Source of the DNA: Phaeocystidibacter marisrubri | Lineage (GTDB): Bacteria > Bacteroidota > Bacteroidia > Flavobacteriales > Schleiferiaceae | Assembly: GCF_008933165.1 (NCBI RefSeq) | Contig: NZ_WBVQ01000001.1 | Coordinates: 1,488,001-1,552,000 of the forward strand | Direction: 5' to 3' | Length of the DNA: 64,000 nt | Part shown: positions 17,701-25,319 of the stretch, one piece after another | How positions within the stretch are numbered: position 1 is the stretch's first letter | Layout: every line of letters begins with the position of its first letter | The notes under the pieces: model-generated | What the model saw: the letters and a program-made list of their open reading frames with translations, nothing else | Databases searched by the model: none | Told to the model about the DNA's origin: nothing | Made by a program: the position numbers and the translations under genes

Positions 17701-19167
17701 CGCATCTTTTTTATCTAAATAGAACGTGTTATTGGCGGCAATGCACTTAACACCATACTGCTTGGCAAAGCGCAGAAGGACTTCGTTTACGCGGTCTTCT
17801 TCCGGCAGATTATGTCGGTTTAATTCCACATAAAAATCATCGCCAAACTGTTCGTGCCACCAAACAAAGGCCTCTTCAGCCTGTTTTTCACCCACGTTCA
17901 AAATGAGCTGTGGCACCTCTCCCTGAAGTCCACCTGTGGTTACCATCACATTCTCCTTGTGCTGAACAATCAAGTCCTTGTCAATTCTTGGCACATAGTA
18001 GAAACCGTTGATGAATCCTTCCGAACTCATCTTGGCCATGTTCAGATAACCCGCTTTATTCTTGGCCAACATGGGTATTTGGAACCCATTGTCTTTCACA
18101 GATTTATTGAGACGATCGCCACAAACGAAGAACTCACAGCCCACAACGGCCTTCATTGGAACTTGGTCGAATGGCTCTCCTTTTGCCTCGGCATCTTTCG
18201 CCCCTTGAGCCACACTCTTATTGTAGTCGCCTACGGCCTTCACAAAGTGGAAAGCGCCCATCAAGTTGCCCAAATCGGTCATAGCCACCGCAGGCATTCC
18301 TTCCTTACCCGCACGATTCACAAGGGATCGGATATCCGTAACCGCTTGAAGAATGGAAAATTGAGTGTGGTTGTGAAGGTGAGCAAACTTTACTTCCGAG
18401 AGTCGATCGAGGTTTTCATCAATCGCCTCATCAGAAATAGCAATACCCGCTTCCTTTTGTTCCGCTTTGCGAATTGCTTCACTTTGCTTCTTCAGGTTGC
18501 GGTGCTTGAGTCCGATGGTTTGGATAACATCCGGATTCGCCTGCACGAAATCGCGAACCATAGTATCGTCAAAGCCCAGCTGTTCGCGCTTAAAGACACC
18601 GGTTCGAATCAACTCGAGGAAACAGCGCGTTGTGGCTTCCACGTCGGCTGTTGCATTGTGCGCTTCACCGAAGGCTTCACCAAACAAGTGCTGGTGTAAT
18701 TCCGTCAGGGTTGGAAGCTTGAACTTCCCTCCTCTACCTCCGGGAATCTGGCAAAGCTGAGCTGTAACCTCGGTACAAGTATCGAGTACAGGCATTTCCA
18801 ACATGGGACTATCCAAGCCCAAGCGATAGAGTTCACAACCTACCACATTGATATCGAAGCCCACATTCTGACCAACGTTGAATTTCGAAACCTTCAACGT
18901 GCGAACAAAGTGCTCCATCGCCTCGCGAAGAGGCACACCATCGCGCTCTGCCAATGCCGTAGAAATACCGTGAATTTGTTCCGATTCAAACGGAATATCA
19001 AATCCATCCGGCTTGATCAAGTATTCAACCTGTTCAATCAACTCGCCTTTGGCACCGTGAAGCTGCCAGGCAATCTGAACGACCCGGGGCCAATTGTCCG
19101 TATCGGTAATTGGCGCCTTAAAGTCTTTTGGTAAACCGGTGGTCTCAGTATCGAATACTAAAAACAT
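14779..19167 (-). CDS. dnaE: DNA polymerase III alpha subunit with N-terminal proofreading exonuclease
   Basis: The 1462-residue replicative polymerase has three visible parts. Residues 1-190 are a DEDDh exonuclease (FDTETTG with Asp6 and Glu8, NVGFDINVVG, and HNATADVEATTR), so proofreading is built in rather than supplied by a separate DnaQ. From about residue 265 a PHP domain starts (AHLHNHTQFSILQAV). The C-family polymerase core follows with GPGRGSAAGSAVAYCIGI and the metal-binding PDIDIDFDDRGREKV, then the helix-hairpin-helix region and an OB fold (EIHVAGIVTDVQHRV). It is longer than E. coli DnaE (1160) mainly because of the fused exonuclease, a known arrangement in Bacteroidota. The gene stands alone, with a 494-bp gap upstream. 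Confidence 0.95.
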   Translation of the reverse strand: MFLVFDTETTGLPKDFKAPITDTDNWPRVVQIAWQLHGAKGELIEQVEYLIKPDGFDIPFESEQIHGISTALAERDGVPLREAMEHFVRTLKVSKFNVGQNVGFDINVVGCELYRLGLDSPMLEMPVLDTCTEVTAQLCQIPGGRGGKFKLPTLTELHQHLFGEAFGEAHNATADVEATTRCFLELIRTGVFKREQLGFDDTMVRDFVQANPDVIQTIGLKHRNLKKQSEAIRKAEQKEAGIAISDEAIDENLDRLSEVKFAHLHNHTQFSILQAVTDIRSLVNRAGKEGMPAVAMTDLGNLMGAFHFVKAVGDYNKSVAQGAKDAEAKGEPFDQVPMKAVVGCEFFVCGDRLNKSVKDNGFQIPMLAKNKAGYLNMAKMSSEGFINGFYYVPRIDKDLIVQHKENVMVTTGGLQGEVPQLILNVGEKQAEEAFVWWHEQFGDDFYVELNRHNLPEEDRVNEVLLRFAKQYGVKCIAANNTFYLDKKDAEAHDILLCVKEGEKKSTPIGRGRGYRYGFPNDEFYFKSQDEMKKLFADIPEAIENISEILDKVEPFELARDVLLPAFDIPEQFQDPQDEVDGGKRGENAFLRHLTYEGAVRRYDEITDEIRERLDFELETIANTGYPGYFLIVQDFCNAARDMGVSVGPGRGSAAGSAVAYCIGITNVDPIAYDLLFERFLNPERVSLPDIDIDFDDRGREKVIQYVIDKYGSSQVAQIITYGTMAAKSSIKDTARVLDLPFDVADRLTKMMPDTTLNKLMAMDEKTMKSKFRAEDLDKANSMVQAFQKTDIEGITLKQAHTLEGSVRSTGIHACGVIITPSDIRELVPVSLAKDSDMWCTQFDNSVVESAGLLKMDFLGLKTLTLIKDAVVMVKENHGVDLDMEAIPIDDRKTYELFQRGETVGVFQYESAGMQKYLKDLKPTVFADLIAMNALYRPGPLEYIPSFVRRKHGIEEITYDLDDMQEYLEETYGITVYQEQVMLLSQKLAGFTKGEADTLRKAMGKKIFALLETLKPKFINGGKDRGHDEDKLNKVWKDWEAFASYAFNKSHSTCYAWVAYQTAYLKAHYPAEYMASVLSNNMNDIKQVTFFMEECRRMHIPVLLPDVNESSYVFTVNDEGAIRFGLGGMRGVGGNAVDHLVAERKKNGEYKGIFDFLKRVDLRIVNRKTIESLALGGAFDSFENEHRAIYFADEMGDGRSFLERAIKYAQNVKASEESAQVSLFGESSEVQIPEPPLPDVEKWSRIQQLNREKEVNGMYLSSHPLDDFRYEINAFCNQNVEAFVDEHTLVGREIHVAGIVTDVQHRVSKNGKEFGFFTLEDLRGSHEFRLFGEPYLRFKHFLVTNQMIFMKAKVSKRSWEKDGEVIERINVDIFDMKLLQEIMEELSKSLDVSLRLDELDEYLMDKIEAALTRHPGKKKVAFHVIDSTENIFVKLPSRTRRVEISKELLDQLHEIDELQVKLN

Positions 19168-19661
19168 CTAACTATCAATATGTTACAGGAATCATCTATC
19201 GTCTCAGAGGGAACTTTCAAGTTACGTAGAAAGCCTTCCCCCGACAAGTTGGAGTTATTAACAAAACGAGCGGTGAAATGTGAATAGTGCTAGGTACTGG
19301 TACGGGGAGGCTACAGGGTTTTGCCAATTGACATTTGGCTCTATCGAGACATGATACAGACACTTCGCTAGGGAACGGCGGCACTTATACAGAAACGTCG
19401 CCGTTGCTGACGACGAACCCTAGCCAAGGGATTAAGGAGCGCAGCGACATCCCTAGGTTTTCGTTGCACAACATGAACATTATTTCCCTGTAGGGAAAGC
19501 AAACCATCTCGTTTCCGCTCCGCCCAAACGCCAATTGTCCACAGCCAACACCTCGCGTAGCAAAGGTATGCTTCAACCTCCATCATCTTTAATCCGTTAA
19601 ACTTGATGGATGCTCTTGTCCTAAACAAAAGAATCTTCCATTCATTCTAACTACTCTCAAT
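19168..19661. other. Intergenic stretch upstream of dnaE with an imperfect inverted repeat
   Basis: No credible gene: minus-strand frames here are broken or odd in composition. CCAAGGGAT (19424-19432) and ATCCCTAGG (19449-19457) form a 9-bp stem with one mismatch around an AAGGAGCGCAGCGAC loop, set in GC-richer DNA than its surroundings. It looks like a dispersed intergenic repeat, but no second copy was found in the window. Confidence 0.35.
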
Positions 19662-20510
19662 ATGAAAACGCTCACTACTCTGCTGTTTACAATGACTCTA
19701 ATTATGGGTACTTGTGCTTTTGGTCAATCTCAAGAAGAAATGACAAAGGCATTATGTGAATGCAGCGAGAAGAAACTCGATTCATTGGAATTGTACCTAA
19801 ACGCCATGTTTATTTCAATGCAAGACCTTGACAATGCAGAAGAGCTCCTATCTGTCGCGGAGAGGTCTCTTTCCGAGAACGACTCCATTGAGTTCTTCGA
19901 ACAAAGCATTGTTTTTGAAGATCTATTTGAAGAAACAGGTGCCATTCGACTTTGTATGGAGAGTCAATTTGACCGTGATATTTGGATGAAAGTTGGATTA
20001 GCTGTCCGCGATAATGAGCACTACAACCAAATGTTGAATCAAATAGCCGAATTGGACTGTGAGTCGACTCAACTCTTCCTGCGAATCTTTCGCTTTACTG
20101 TGGCCAATGCAGAACAACCTGTAAGTCGACTCCCTCAAAAGAACAAAGAGACTCTTGATGTTTATTGTGGGTGTTTAGAGAACGACTTAAAACCTTTTGA
20201 ATTCGTTATCACCACTATGGTAAATTACACCGACATGCGAAATCCAGACCATTCACTTGAGAACATCTACTCCGAACTCTCGCCTGCCGATTCTATTCGT
20301 TTCGCTTCTGAATCACAGGAGTTTCAACGTATGATTTCTCAAATCGCGCAAAACTGTGCAACCGACCAGCTCACCGAGGACGAGATCTGGGATCTTACCA
20401 AGAACATGGAATCTCCCCCGTTTGTGCGTGAATTCAACCTCTACGCTAAAGAATTAGATTGTGAAGTAACAGCCAGTTTTGTTAGATTCCTAATAAGTGT
20501 AGGAGGATAA
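19662..20510 (+). CDS. Secreted protein with two tandem Cys-motif domains (CxC...C...LDC family)
   Basis: The 282-residue protein has a signal peptide ending ...CAFGQ and then two copies of the same domain of about 115 residues. Copy 1 runs from ALCECSEKKLDS through IRLCMES to ELDCESTQLFLRIFRF; copy 2 from VYCGCLENDLKPF through IAQNCATD to ELDCEVTASFVRFLIS. Each copy has a CxC pair, a central Cys and a final LDCE followed by T-x-x-F. The same arrangement occurs once each in the genes at 20803 and 29667. It matches no family I know. The protein is expected in the periplasm or outside, possibly with disulfides or bound metal. Confidence 0.75.
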   Translation: MKTLTTLLFTMTLIMGTCAFGQSQEEMTKALCECSEKKLDSLELYLNAMFISMQDLDNAEELLSVAERSLSENDSIEFFEQSIVFEDLFEETGAIRLCMESQFDRDIWMKVGLAVRDNEHYNQMLNQIAELDCESTQLFLRIFRFTVANAEQPVSRLPQKNKETLDVYCGCLENDLKPFEFVITTMVNYTDMRNPDHSLENIYSELSPADSIRFASESQEFQRMISQIAQNCATDQLTEDEIWDLTKNMESPPFVREFNLYAKELDCEVTASFVRFLISVGG

Positions 20511-20523
20511 GGCATCAAGGTTG

Positions 20524-20802
20524 ACCAACACCTCAAATCCCCACGCGAAAGGATTCGCGCGGTAGAAGGGCCATCCGTCACCCGTCACCCAACATCCAAC
20601 CCCTTAAACACCTTAAACACCATAAACCCCTTAAACACCCATCCCATACCAACACCTCAAATGCCCACGCGAAAGGATTCGCGCGGTAGAGGGTGCACCA
20701 ACATCCATCACCCGTCACCCAACATCCAACACCTCAAACCCCTTAAACATCTGAAACCCATTAATCCCCAAATCCCCTATCTTCCACCAAAATCCCAACC
20801 TC
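20524..20802. repeat. Repeat-rich intergenic block: REP-like palindromes and 9-bp unit repeats
   Basis: Two near copies of about 46 bp start at 20524 and 20648; both contain the palindrome CGCGAA-AGGA-TTCGCG (20544-20559 and 20668-20683) followed by CGGTAGA. Each is followed by CATCCGTCACCCGTCACCC or a close variant, then AACATCCAAC, and then an imperfect 9-bp series of the CTTAAACAC / CATAAACCC kind (20601-20638 and 20731-20775). The same 9-bp series occurs at 62170-62255. Confidence 0.7.
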
Positions 20803-21255
20803 ATGAAAAAGTTCATTCCTCTTTTGCTTCTTACCTCGTGTGGAATTTTTCGTTCTTCTCCGGATATCAACGAATTGTATCCGAGTCAGCCGATATCTGC
20901 GGAATTTTGTAATTGTATTCAGGAGGGGATTGGCCCCATTGATGTACATGCAGCGGGAGCGATTCACTTCTATGCCACGCATTTGGATACGGATCTGGAT
21001 ATTGACGAGTATTCAGATTCACTGCGAAAAATCCTTCCGCCAGTAGATTTTGCCAGGTACGAGGCGTCCATCGGGCACCTCACAGAGGTATTCGACGATG
21101 AAGAAGTGTTCGATTTTTGCGCGGAAAGCTTGATAGAAAACTACCCGGGCATTGACACCTTAGACGATGAGCGTATCATAAAAATATTGACAGACACCAC
21201 TGGCAATTCCCATTGCGGACTCACCCGTGATTTCCTTACCATCCTAGCCGATTAA
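20803..21255 (+). CDS. Lipoprotein of the CxC...C...C secreted family
   Basis: The 150-residue protein has a lipoprotein signal peptide (KKFIPLLLLTSC-G, Cys13). After a short linker one copy of the domain described for the gene at 19662 is seen: EFCNCIQEGI, a central FCAESL, and a final SHCGLTRDFLTIL. The shared order of a CxC pair, a single Cys and a last Cys followed by T-x-x-F suggests common ancestry although identity is low. It lies 292 bp after its relative and its stop overlaps the convergent argH stop region by four bases. Membrane-anchored location is inferred; function is unknown. Confidence 0.7.
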   Translation: MKKFIPLLLLTSCGIFRSSPDINELYPSQPISAEFCNCIQEGIGPIDVHAAGAIHFYATHLDTDLDIDEYSDSLRKILPPVDFARYEASIGHLTEVFDDEEVFDFCAESLIENYPGIDTLDDERIIKILTDTTGNSHCGLTRDFLTILAD

Positions 21256-22547
21256 GCATCGACATTGTCCCAAACGCGGTGGTATTTGGCGGCTATCTCT
21301 GTAGTGCAGAGGTTTCCAATACTACCTTCGTGGGTGTGCTTTACCGCTCGGTCAGGTTCAAAATTGCCACTTTGAATTTCCATGCCCAGTTCTTTGTATG
21401 CTTCGCGGAAGGTTGCTCCAGCAAGCACTCGCTTGTTCAACGCATCTACAGAGAAGAGGTAGTTGTATGTGCTGTCATGTACCACAGATTCTTTCACAAT
21501 GATATTCTCCAACATGAAATGCGTGATCATCAAGATCTCCCTACACTGCTCAATGCCTTTCATGAAGGGCTCCTTGAGCAACTGATAATCTCGGTGATAG
21601 CCGCTAGTCATGTTCGTGGTGAGAAGGGTTAAGCGCTGCGGCAAGGCTTGAATTTCATTGGCCGTGGCCCTCACCAATTCAAACACATCAGGATTCTGCT
21701 TGTGTGGCATGATGCTCGACCCTGTGGTCAATTCCTTTGGAAAGCCAATAAAATCGAAATTCTGACTCATGTAGAGACAAACATCATCCGCCAATTTACC
21801 CAGTGTTGATGCTAGGGAAGCGAGTGCAAAACTGACGCTTTTCTCAAGTTTACCCCGACTCATTTGAGCCGCAACCGAATTGAATCGCATGGTTTCAAAC
21901 CCCAATTCATCGGTCGTCATGGTGCGGTTGATGGGAAACGAAGATCCATAGCCCGCCGCCGATCCCAAGGGGTTTTGATTACTGACTTGATATGCAGCCT
22001 TCAAGAAATGCATGTCATCCACCAAGGATTCTGCATAGGCCCCAAACCAAAGTCCAAAACTCGAAGGCATGGCCACTTGGAGGTGGGTGTAGCCGGGGAG
22101 TAGAACATCCTTGTGCTTTTCGCTCAAAGATTGAAGCAGTTCAAACAAGGAATCCACATGATCTTTGATATGAATGATCTCTGCCTTGGCAAAAAGGTGA
22201 AGGTCCACCAGTACTTGATCGTTTCTCGATCTAGCGGTGTGAATCTTCTTGCCGGCATCACCTACCCGTTCGGTAAGGAGGTGTTCAATCTTACTGTGTA
22301 CATCTTCAAATTCGGCTTCAATTTCGAATTCTCCATTCTCGATTTCCCCCAGAATATTCTGCAATTCTCCAAGCAAATCACGCACTTCATCCGTGCTCAA
22401 AATCCCGATGGAATGTAGCATCCTCGCATGGGCCATATTGCCTAGTACATCGTATTCCGCAAGCTTCATATCTAGCTCTCTGTCGTTGCCAACCGTGAAC
22501 TTTTCAATGGCTTGATCTACCGAAAACCCTTTATCCCACAACTTCAT
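21252..22547 (-). CDS. argH: Argininosuccinate lyase
   Basis: The 431-residue protein belongs to the fumarase/aspartase superfamily. The signature GSSIMPHKQNPDVFELVRA carries the catalytic serine loop, and TARSRNDQV and GYTHLQ give the substrate-binding segments typical of ArgH. It splits argininosuccinate into arginine and fumarate, the last step of the pathway. It is the last gene of the arg operon and overlaps argE by four bases. It is slightly shorter than E. coli ArgH (457) but the core is complete. Confidence 0.95.
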   Translation of the reverse strand: MKLWDKGFSVDQAIEKFTVGNDRELDMKLAEYDVLGNMAHARMLHSIGILSTDEVRDLLGELQNILGEIENGEFEIEAEFEDVHSKIEHLLTERVGDAGKKIHTARSRNDQVLVDLHLFAKAEIIHIKDHVDSLFELLQSLSEKHKDVLLPGYTHLQVAMPSSFGLWFGAYAESLVDDMHFLKAAYQVSNQNPLGSAAGYGSSFPINRTMTTDELGFETMRFNSVAAQMSRGKLEKSVSFALASLASTLGKLADDVCLYMSQNFDFIGFPKELTTGSSIMPHKQNPDVFELVRATANEIQALPQRLTLLTTNMTSGYHRDYQLLKEPFMKGIEQCREILMITHFMLENIIVKESVVHDSTYNYLFSVDALNKRVLAGATFREAYKELGMEIQSGNFEPDRAVKHTHEGSIGNLCTTEIAAKYHRVWDNVDA

Positions 22548-23593
22548 AGCACTGTCTTTAATAAATCGATATAGATCTCAATCCCCTTCTCTAATTCATC
22601 TACATAAATGAACTCATCAGCAGTATGTGAACGCTCTGATTTGCCTGGACCTATTTTCAAAGTTGGGAAACGCATGTGTGCCTGATCAGACAAGGTAGGT
22701 GAACCATACGTCTTTCTCCCCAGTGCAATTCCTCCCAATACAATGGGATGATCCGCTGGAATAGACGAAGGTCGCATTCTAAACGAACGTGCTGTAAGCA
22801 CACTCTCCGTGTGTGCGTCAATAATGGCAAACACCTCTTCTAATTCGTATACATCGGGCACTCGAACATCCATCACAAAAGAGGCTTTGGCCGGTACCAA
22901 GTTGCTCTGCTTCCCAGCTTGAACTTGAGTAACCGACATCCTCACAGGTCCGGTAACTTCAGAGGCTTTTTCGAAAGTGAATTGCTCTACCCATGCGATA
23001 TCTTTCGCAATCTTGTAAATGGGATTAACCGTGTTGGTATGCGCGGCGTGCCCCGGAACTCCCATTGCTTCGGCATCTATAACAATGAGACCTTTTTCTG
23101 CGATGGCTAAGTTCATTTCAGTGGGCTCTCCCACCAAGCCAAAACTGATGGGTGGCATTTTCTCAAGCGCGTGAATGGCACCGTTTAAACTAGATGTTTC
23201 TTCCTCTCCTACGGCCAAATAAATGAGGTTGTGCGACATTCCCTCTCGTTCGTAAAAGTGAACGAAAGCATGAAACATTGCGATCAACGCCCCACCCGCG
23301 TCATTGCTTCCCAACCCGTATAATTTGCCGTTCTCCACTTCTGGAGTAAAAGGATCGCGGGTATATCCCGAATTCGGTTTTACCGTATCGTGATGAGAGT
23401 TGAGCAAGATGGAGGGCTTCGCCGCGTCGAAGTGTTTGTTGAAGGCCCAAACATTGTTAATGGAGCGTTCATACGGAATGCCTCTTACTTCAAATTGAGA
23501 AGCGAGATAATCCGCAGTTCTATCTTCCTCCCCAGAAAAAGAGGGAATTCGAATTAGATTTTCGAGCATTTCAAGTGCTGAGTGAGCCATCAT
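22544..23593 (-). CDS. argE: M20-family N-acyl-citrulline/ornithine deacylase
   Basis: The 349-residue metallohydrolase has the M20 zinc motifs HHDTVKP (first ligand region), GSNDAGGALIAM (bridging Asp), GEEETSSL (catalytic Glu pair), GEPTE and the late RSHTADEFIY ligand His. The dimerisation domain starts near GVPGHAAHTNTVNP. Because the operon contains an N-acyl-ornithine carbamoyltransferase instead of an ordinary OTCase, the likely substrate is N-acetyl- or N-succinyl-citrulline rather than acetylornithine. It is coupled to argB upstream (four-base overlap) and argH downstream. DapE-like activity is possible in this family but unlikely here. Confidence 0.88.
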   Translation of the reverse strand: MMAHSALEMLENLIRIPSFSGEEDRTADYLASQFEVRGIPYERSINNVWAFNKHFDAAKPSILLNSHHDTVKPNSGYTRDPFTPEVENGKLYGLGSNDAGGALIAMFHAFVHFYEREGMSHNLIYLAVGEEETSSLNGAIHALEKMPPISFGLVGEPTEMNLAIAEKGLIVIDAEAMGVPGHAAHTNTVNPIYKIAKDIAWVEQFTFEKASEVTGPVRMSVTQVQAGKQSNLVPAKASFVMDVRVPDVYELEEVFAIIDAHTESVLTARSFRMRPSSIPADHPIVLGGIALGRKTYGSPTLSDQAHMRFPTLKIGPGKSERSHTADEFIYVDELEKGIEIYIDLLKTVL

Positions 23594-24369
23594 AGTACAA
23601 GTTCTGTATGAATAGTCTGGATAGGATTAAACACCTCTGTCCCTCCTAAAATCACGGTTTGAACCCCGTTGTTTAGCGCTCTAAATCCGGTGTCTAATTT
23701 GGGAATCATCCCTTGGTAAATAGCGCCTTTGTCCTTTAGCTCTGTGTATTCCGTAATCGACAAAGTCTTCAGAACCGAAGACGGATCTAGAACGTCCCTT
23801 AAAACACCGGGCTTGTCAAAGCAGTATCTCAGTTCTACCTCATAAAAATCCGACAAAGCCATTGCGATTTCACTAGCTTGGGTATCTCCATTGGTGTTAT
23901 AGAGCTGCCCTTCTAAATCTGCGGTTATGGCTGAAAACACTGGAACAATACCGCTGGAAAGGGTACGAGCCAATCGCTCACCATCCACCTTTACTATGTC
24001 GCCCACAAAGCCAAAGTCGATAGGCTTCACCGAACGTTTCTCCGATTGAATGTACGCCCCATCAGCTCCATTTACGCCTTGAACCACTAGTCCTCTGGAA
24101 TGGAGTTTAGCGACAAGATCGGTGTTGATTTTTCCAGCATACACCATCTGTGCTACTTCGAGGGTTTTGGCACTCGTTATCCTTCTCCCTTCGTGCATTT
24201 GCTGTGGAATATTCAGAACTTCAGCCAGTTGCGTAGCTAGTATTCCCCCACCGTGCACAAGGACTTTCTGATGGGGAAGATTCGCAAAATAATCGAGTAC
24301 GGTGTTGAGCAAATCCGGATTGTCAATTACGTTTCCTCCAATCTTGCCGACAATCAATTTATCTTTCAT
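23590..24369 (-). CDS. argB: Acetylglutamate kinase (amino-acid kinase family)
   Basis: The 259-residue protein has the amino-acid kinase layout: VGKIGGNVID at the N-terminus, VLVHGGGILATQLAE, MHEGRRITSAKTLE, GVNGADG, and the late LDTGFRALNNGVQTVIL. ArgB phosphorylates N-acetylglutamate (or N-succinylglutamate in lineages with the succinylated route). The length fits the short, arginine-insensitive type without the N-terminal helix of feedback-inhibited hexamers, so feedback control may lie elsewhere, for example in the upstream leader. It overlaps argF' by 11 bases. Confidence 0.93.
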   Translation of the reverse strand: MKDKLIVGKIGGNVIDNPDLLNTVLDYFANLPHQKVLVHGGGILATQLAEVLNIPQQMHEGRRITSAKTLEVAQMVYAGKINTDLVAKLHSRGLVVQGVNGADGAYIQSEKRSVKPIDFGFVGDIVKVDGERLARTLSSGIVPVFSAITADLEGQLYNTNGDTQASEIAMALSDFYEVELRYCFDKPGVLRDVLDPSSVLKTLSITEYTELKDKGAIYQGMIPKLDTGFRALNNGVQTVILGGTEVFNPIQTIHTELVL

Positions 24370-25318
24370 GGCTCAACAGTTTATAGAGAACCGCTTGGGC
24401 AGCAAAGGTTCGGTTGTTCGCCTGTTCCAGAATGAGTGAGGTGGGTGCATCAATGACCTCATCGGTAGCAATCACATTTCTACGGATGGGAAGACAATGC
24501 ATGAACTTCGCATTGTGAGTGAGTTGCATTTTTGCTCCATCCAAAGTCCAATGGTCGTATTCCCTTGAAACCTGACCATAGTTCTCATACGCACTCCAGT
24601 TCTTTACGTACACAAAATCAGCACCTTGCAATGCCTCTTCCTGATTATGAGTCATTCTAGCTCCCCGCGTAAAGTCAGGGTGGAGCTCGTAACCGGGAGG
24701 ATGTGCGATGGTGAGATCATACCCTGCGGCAAGCGTCCATTGCGCAAATGAATTGGCAACAGCCTGTGGCAAAGCCTTAGGATGCGGAGCCCACGAAAGA
24801 ACCACCTTTGGATTCGATTTGGTGTTCTGTTCTTTTAACGTGAGCATGTCAGCTAGCGACTGCAAGGGATGTAGGGTGGCGCTTTCCAAACTCACCACCG
24901 GAACGCGGGCGTATTTCACGAAAGACGAAAGGAACTTCTCGGCATAGTCTTCTTCTCTGTCGGTGAGCGTGGCAAAAGTGCGTACGGCAATGATGTCGCA
25001 ATACTGCGAAATCACCGAAGCAGCTTCAGAAATGTGCTCTTGAGAGGAACCATTCATCACTGCTCCATCTTCCATTTCCAACTGCCATCCTTCACCGTTA
25101 AAGTTCATCACCATCACATTCATCCCCAAGTTGCTCGCCGCCTTTTGTGTACTCAAGCGGGTTCTCAAACTCGGATTGAAGAAGATGATACCCAGTGTTT
25201 TATTGGCACCTAAGTGCTGATGTGCATAAGGATTGACCTTGAACTTTTGAGCAAGGCTGATCCAATCTCCCACATCCTCTACATCCTTTACGGATAGAAA
25301 ATTCGCGATCGAGTCCAT
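24359..25318 (-). CDS. argF': N-acyl-L-ornithine carbamoyltransferase (acetyl or succinyl type)
   Basis: The 319-residue protein is a transcarbamylase with the carbamoyl-phosphate loop NPSLRTRLSTQ (about 48-58), HPLQSLADM and HCLPIRRN. Overall sequence, including WAPHPKALPQAVANSF and KNWSAYENYGQ, matches the Bacteroidota N-succinylornithine/N-acetylornithine carbamoyltransferases, not ordinary OTCase. At the residue that in characterised enzymes separates acetyl (Glu92 in Xanthomonas) from succinyl (Pro90 in Bacteroides) specificity, this protein has Gln93 (SSQEHISEA), so the acyl group cannot be named. It sits between argD and argB in the operon. Confidence 0.9.
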   Translation of the reverse strand: MDSIANFLSVKDVEDVGDWISLAQKFKVNPYAHQHLGANKTLGIIFFNPSLRTRLSTQKAASNLGMNVMVMNFNGEGWQLEMEDGAVMNGSSQEHISEAASVISQYCDIIAVRTFATLTDREEDYAEKFLSSFVKYARVPVVSLESATLHPLQSLADMLTLKEQNTKSNPKVVLSWAPHPKALPQAVANSFAQWTLAAGYDLTIAHPPGYELHPDFTRGARMTHNQEEALQGADFVYVKNWSAYENYGQVSREYDHWTLDGAKMQLTHNAKFMHCLPIRRNVIATDEVIDAPTSLILEQANNRTFAAQAVLYKLLSHER

Positions 25319-25319
25319 C

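Noticed and set aside
19368-19628. Minus-strand 86-codon frame upstream of dnaE
   Set aside because: Composition is unlike real genes here, the frame is built over an inverted repeat, and another frame over the same bases reads equally well.
20524-20775. CRISPR array
   Set aside because: The repeats are only two long copies with internal short-period sequence, without regular unique spacers, and there are no cas genes in the window.
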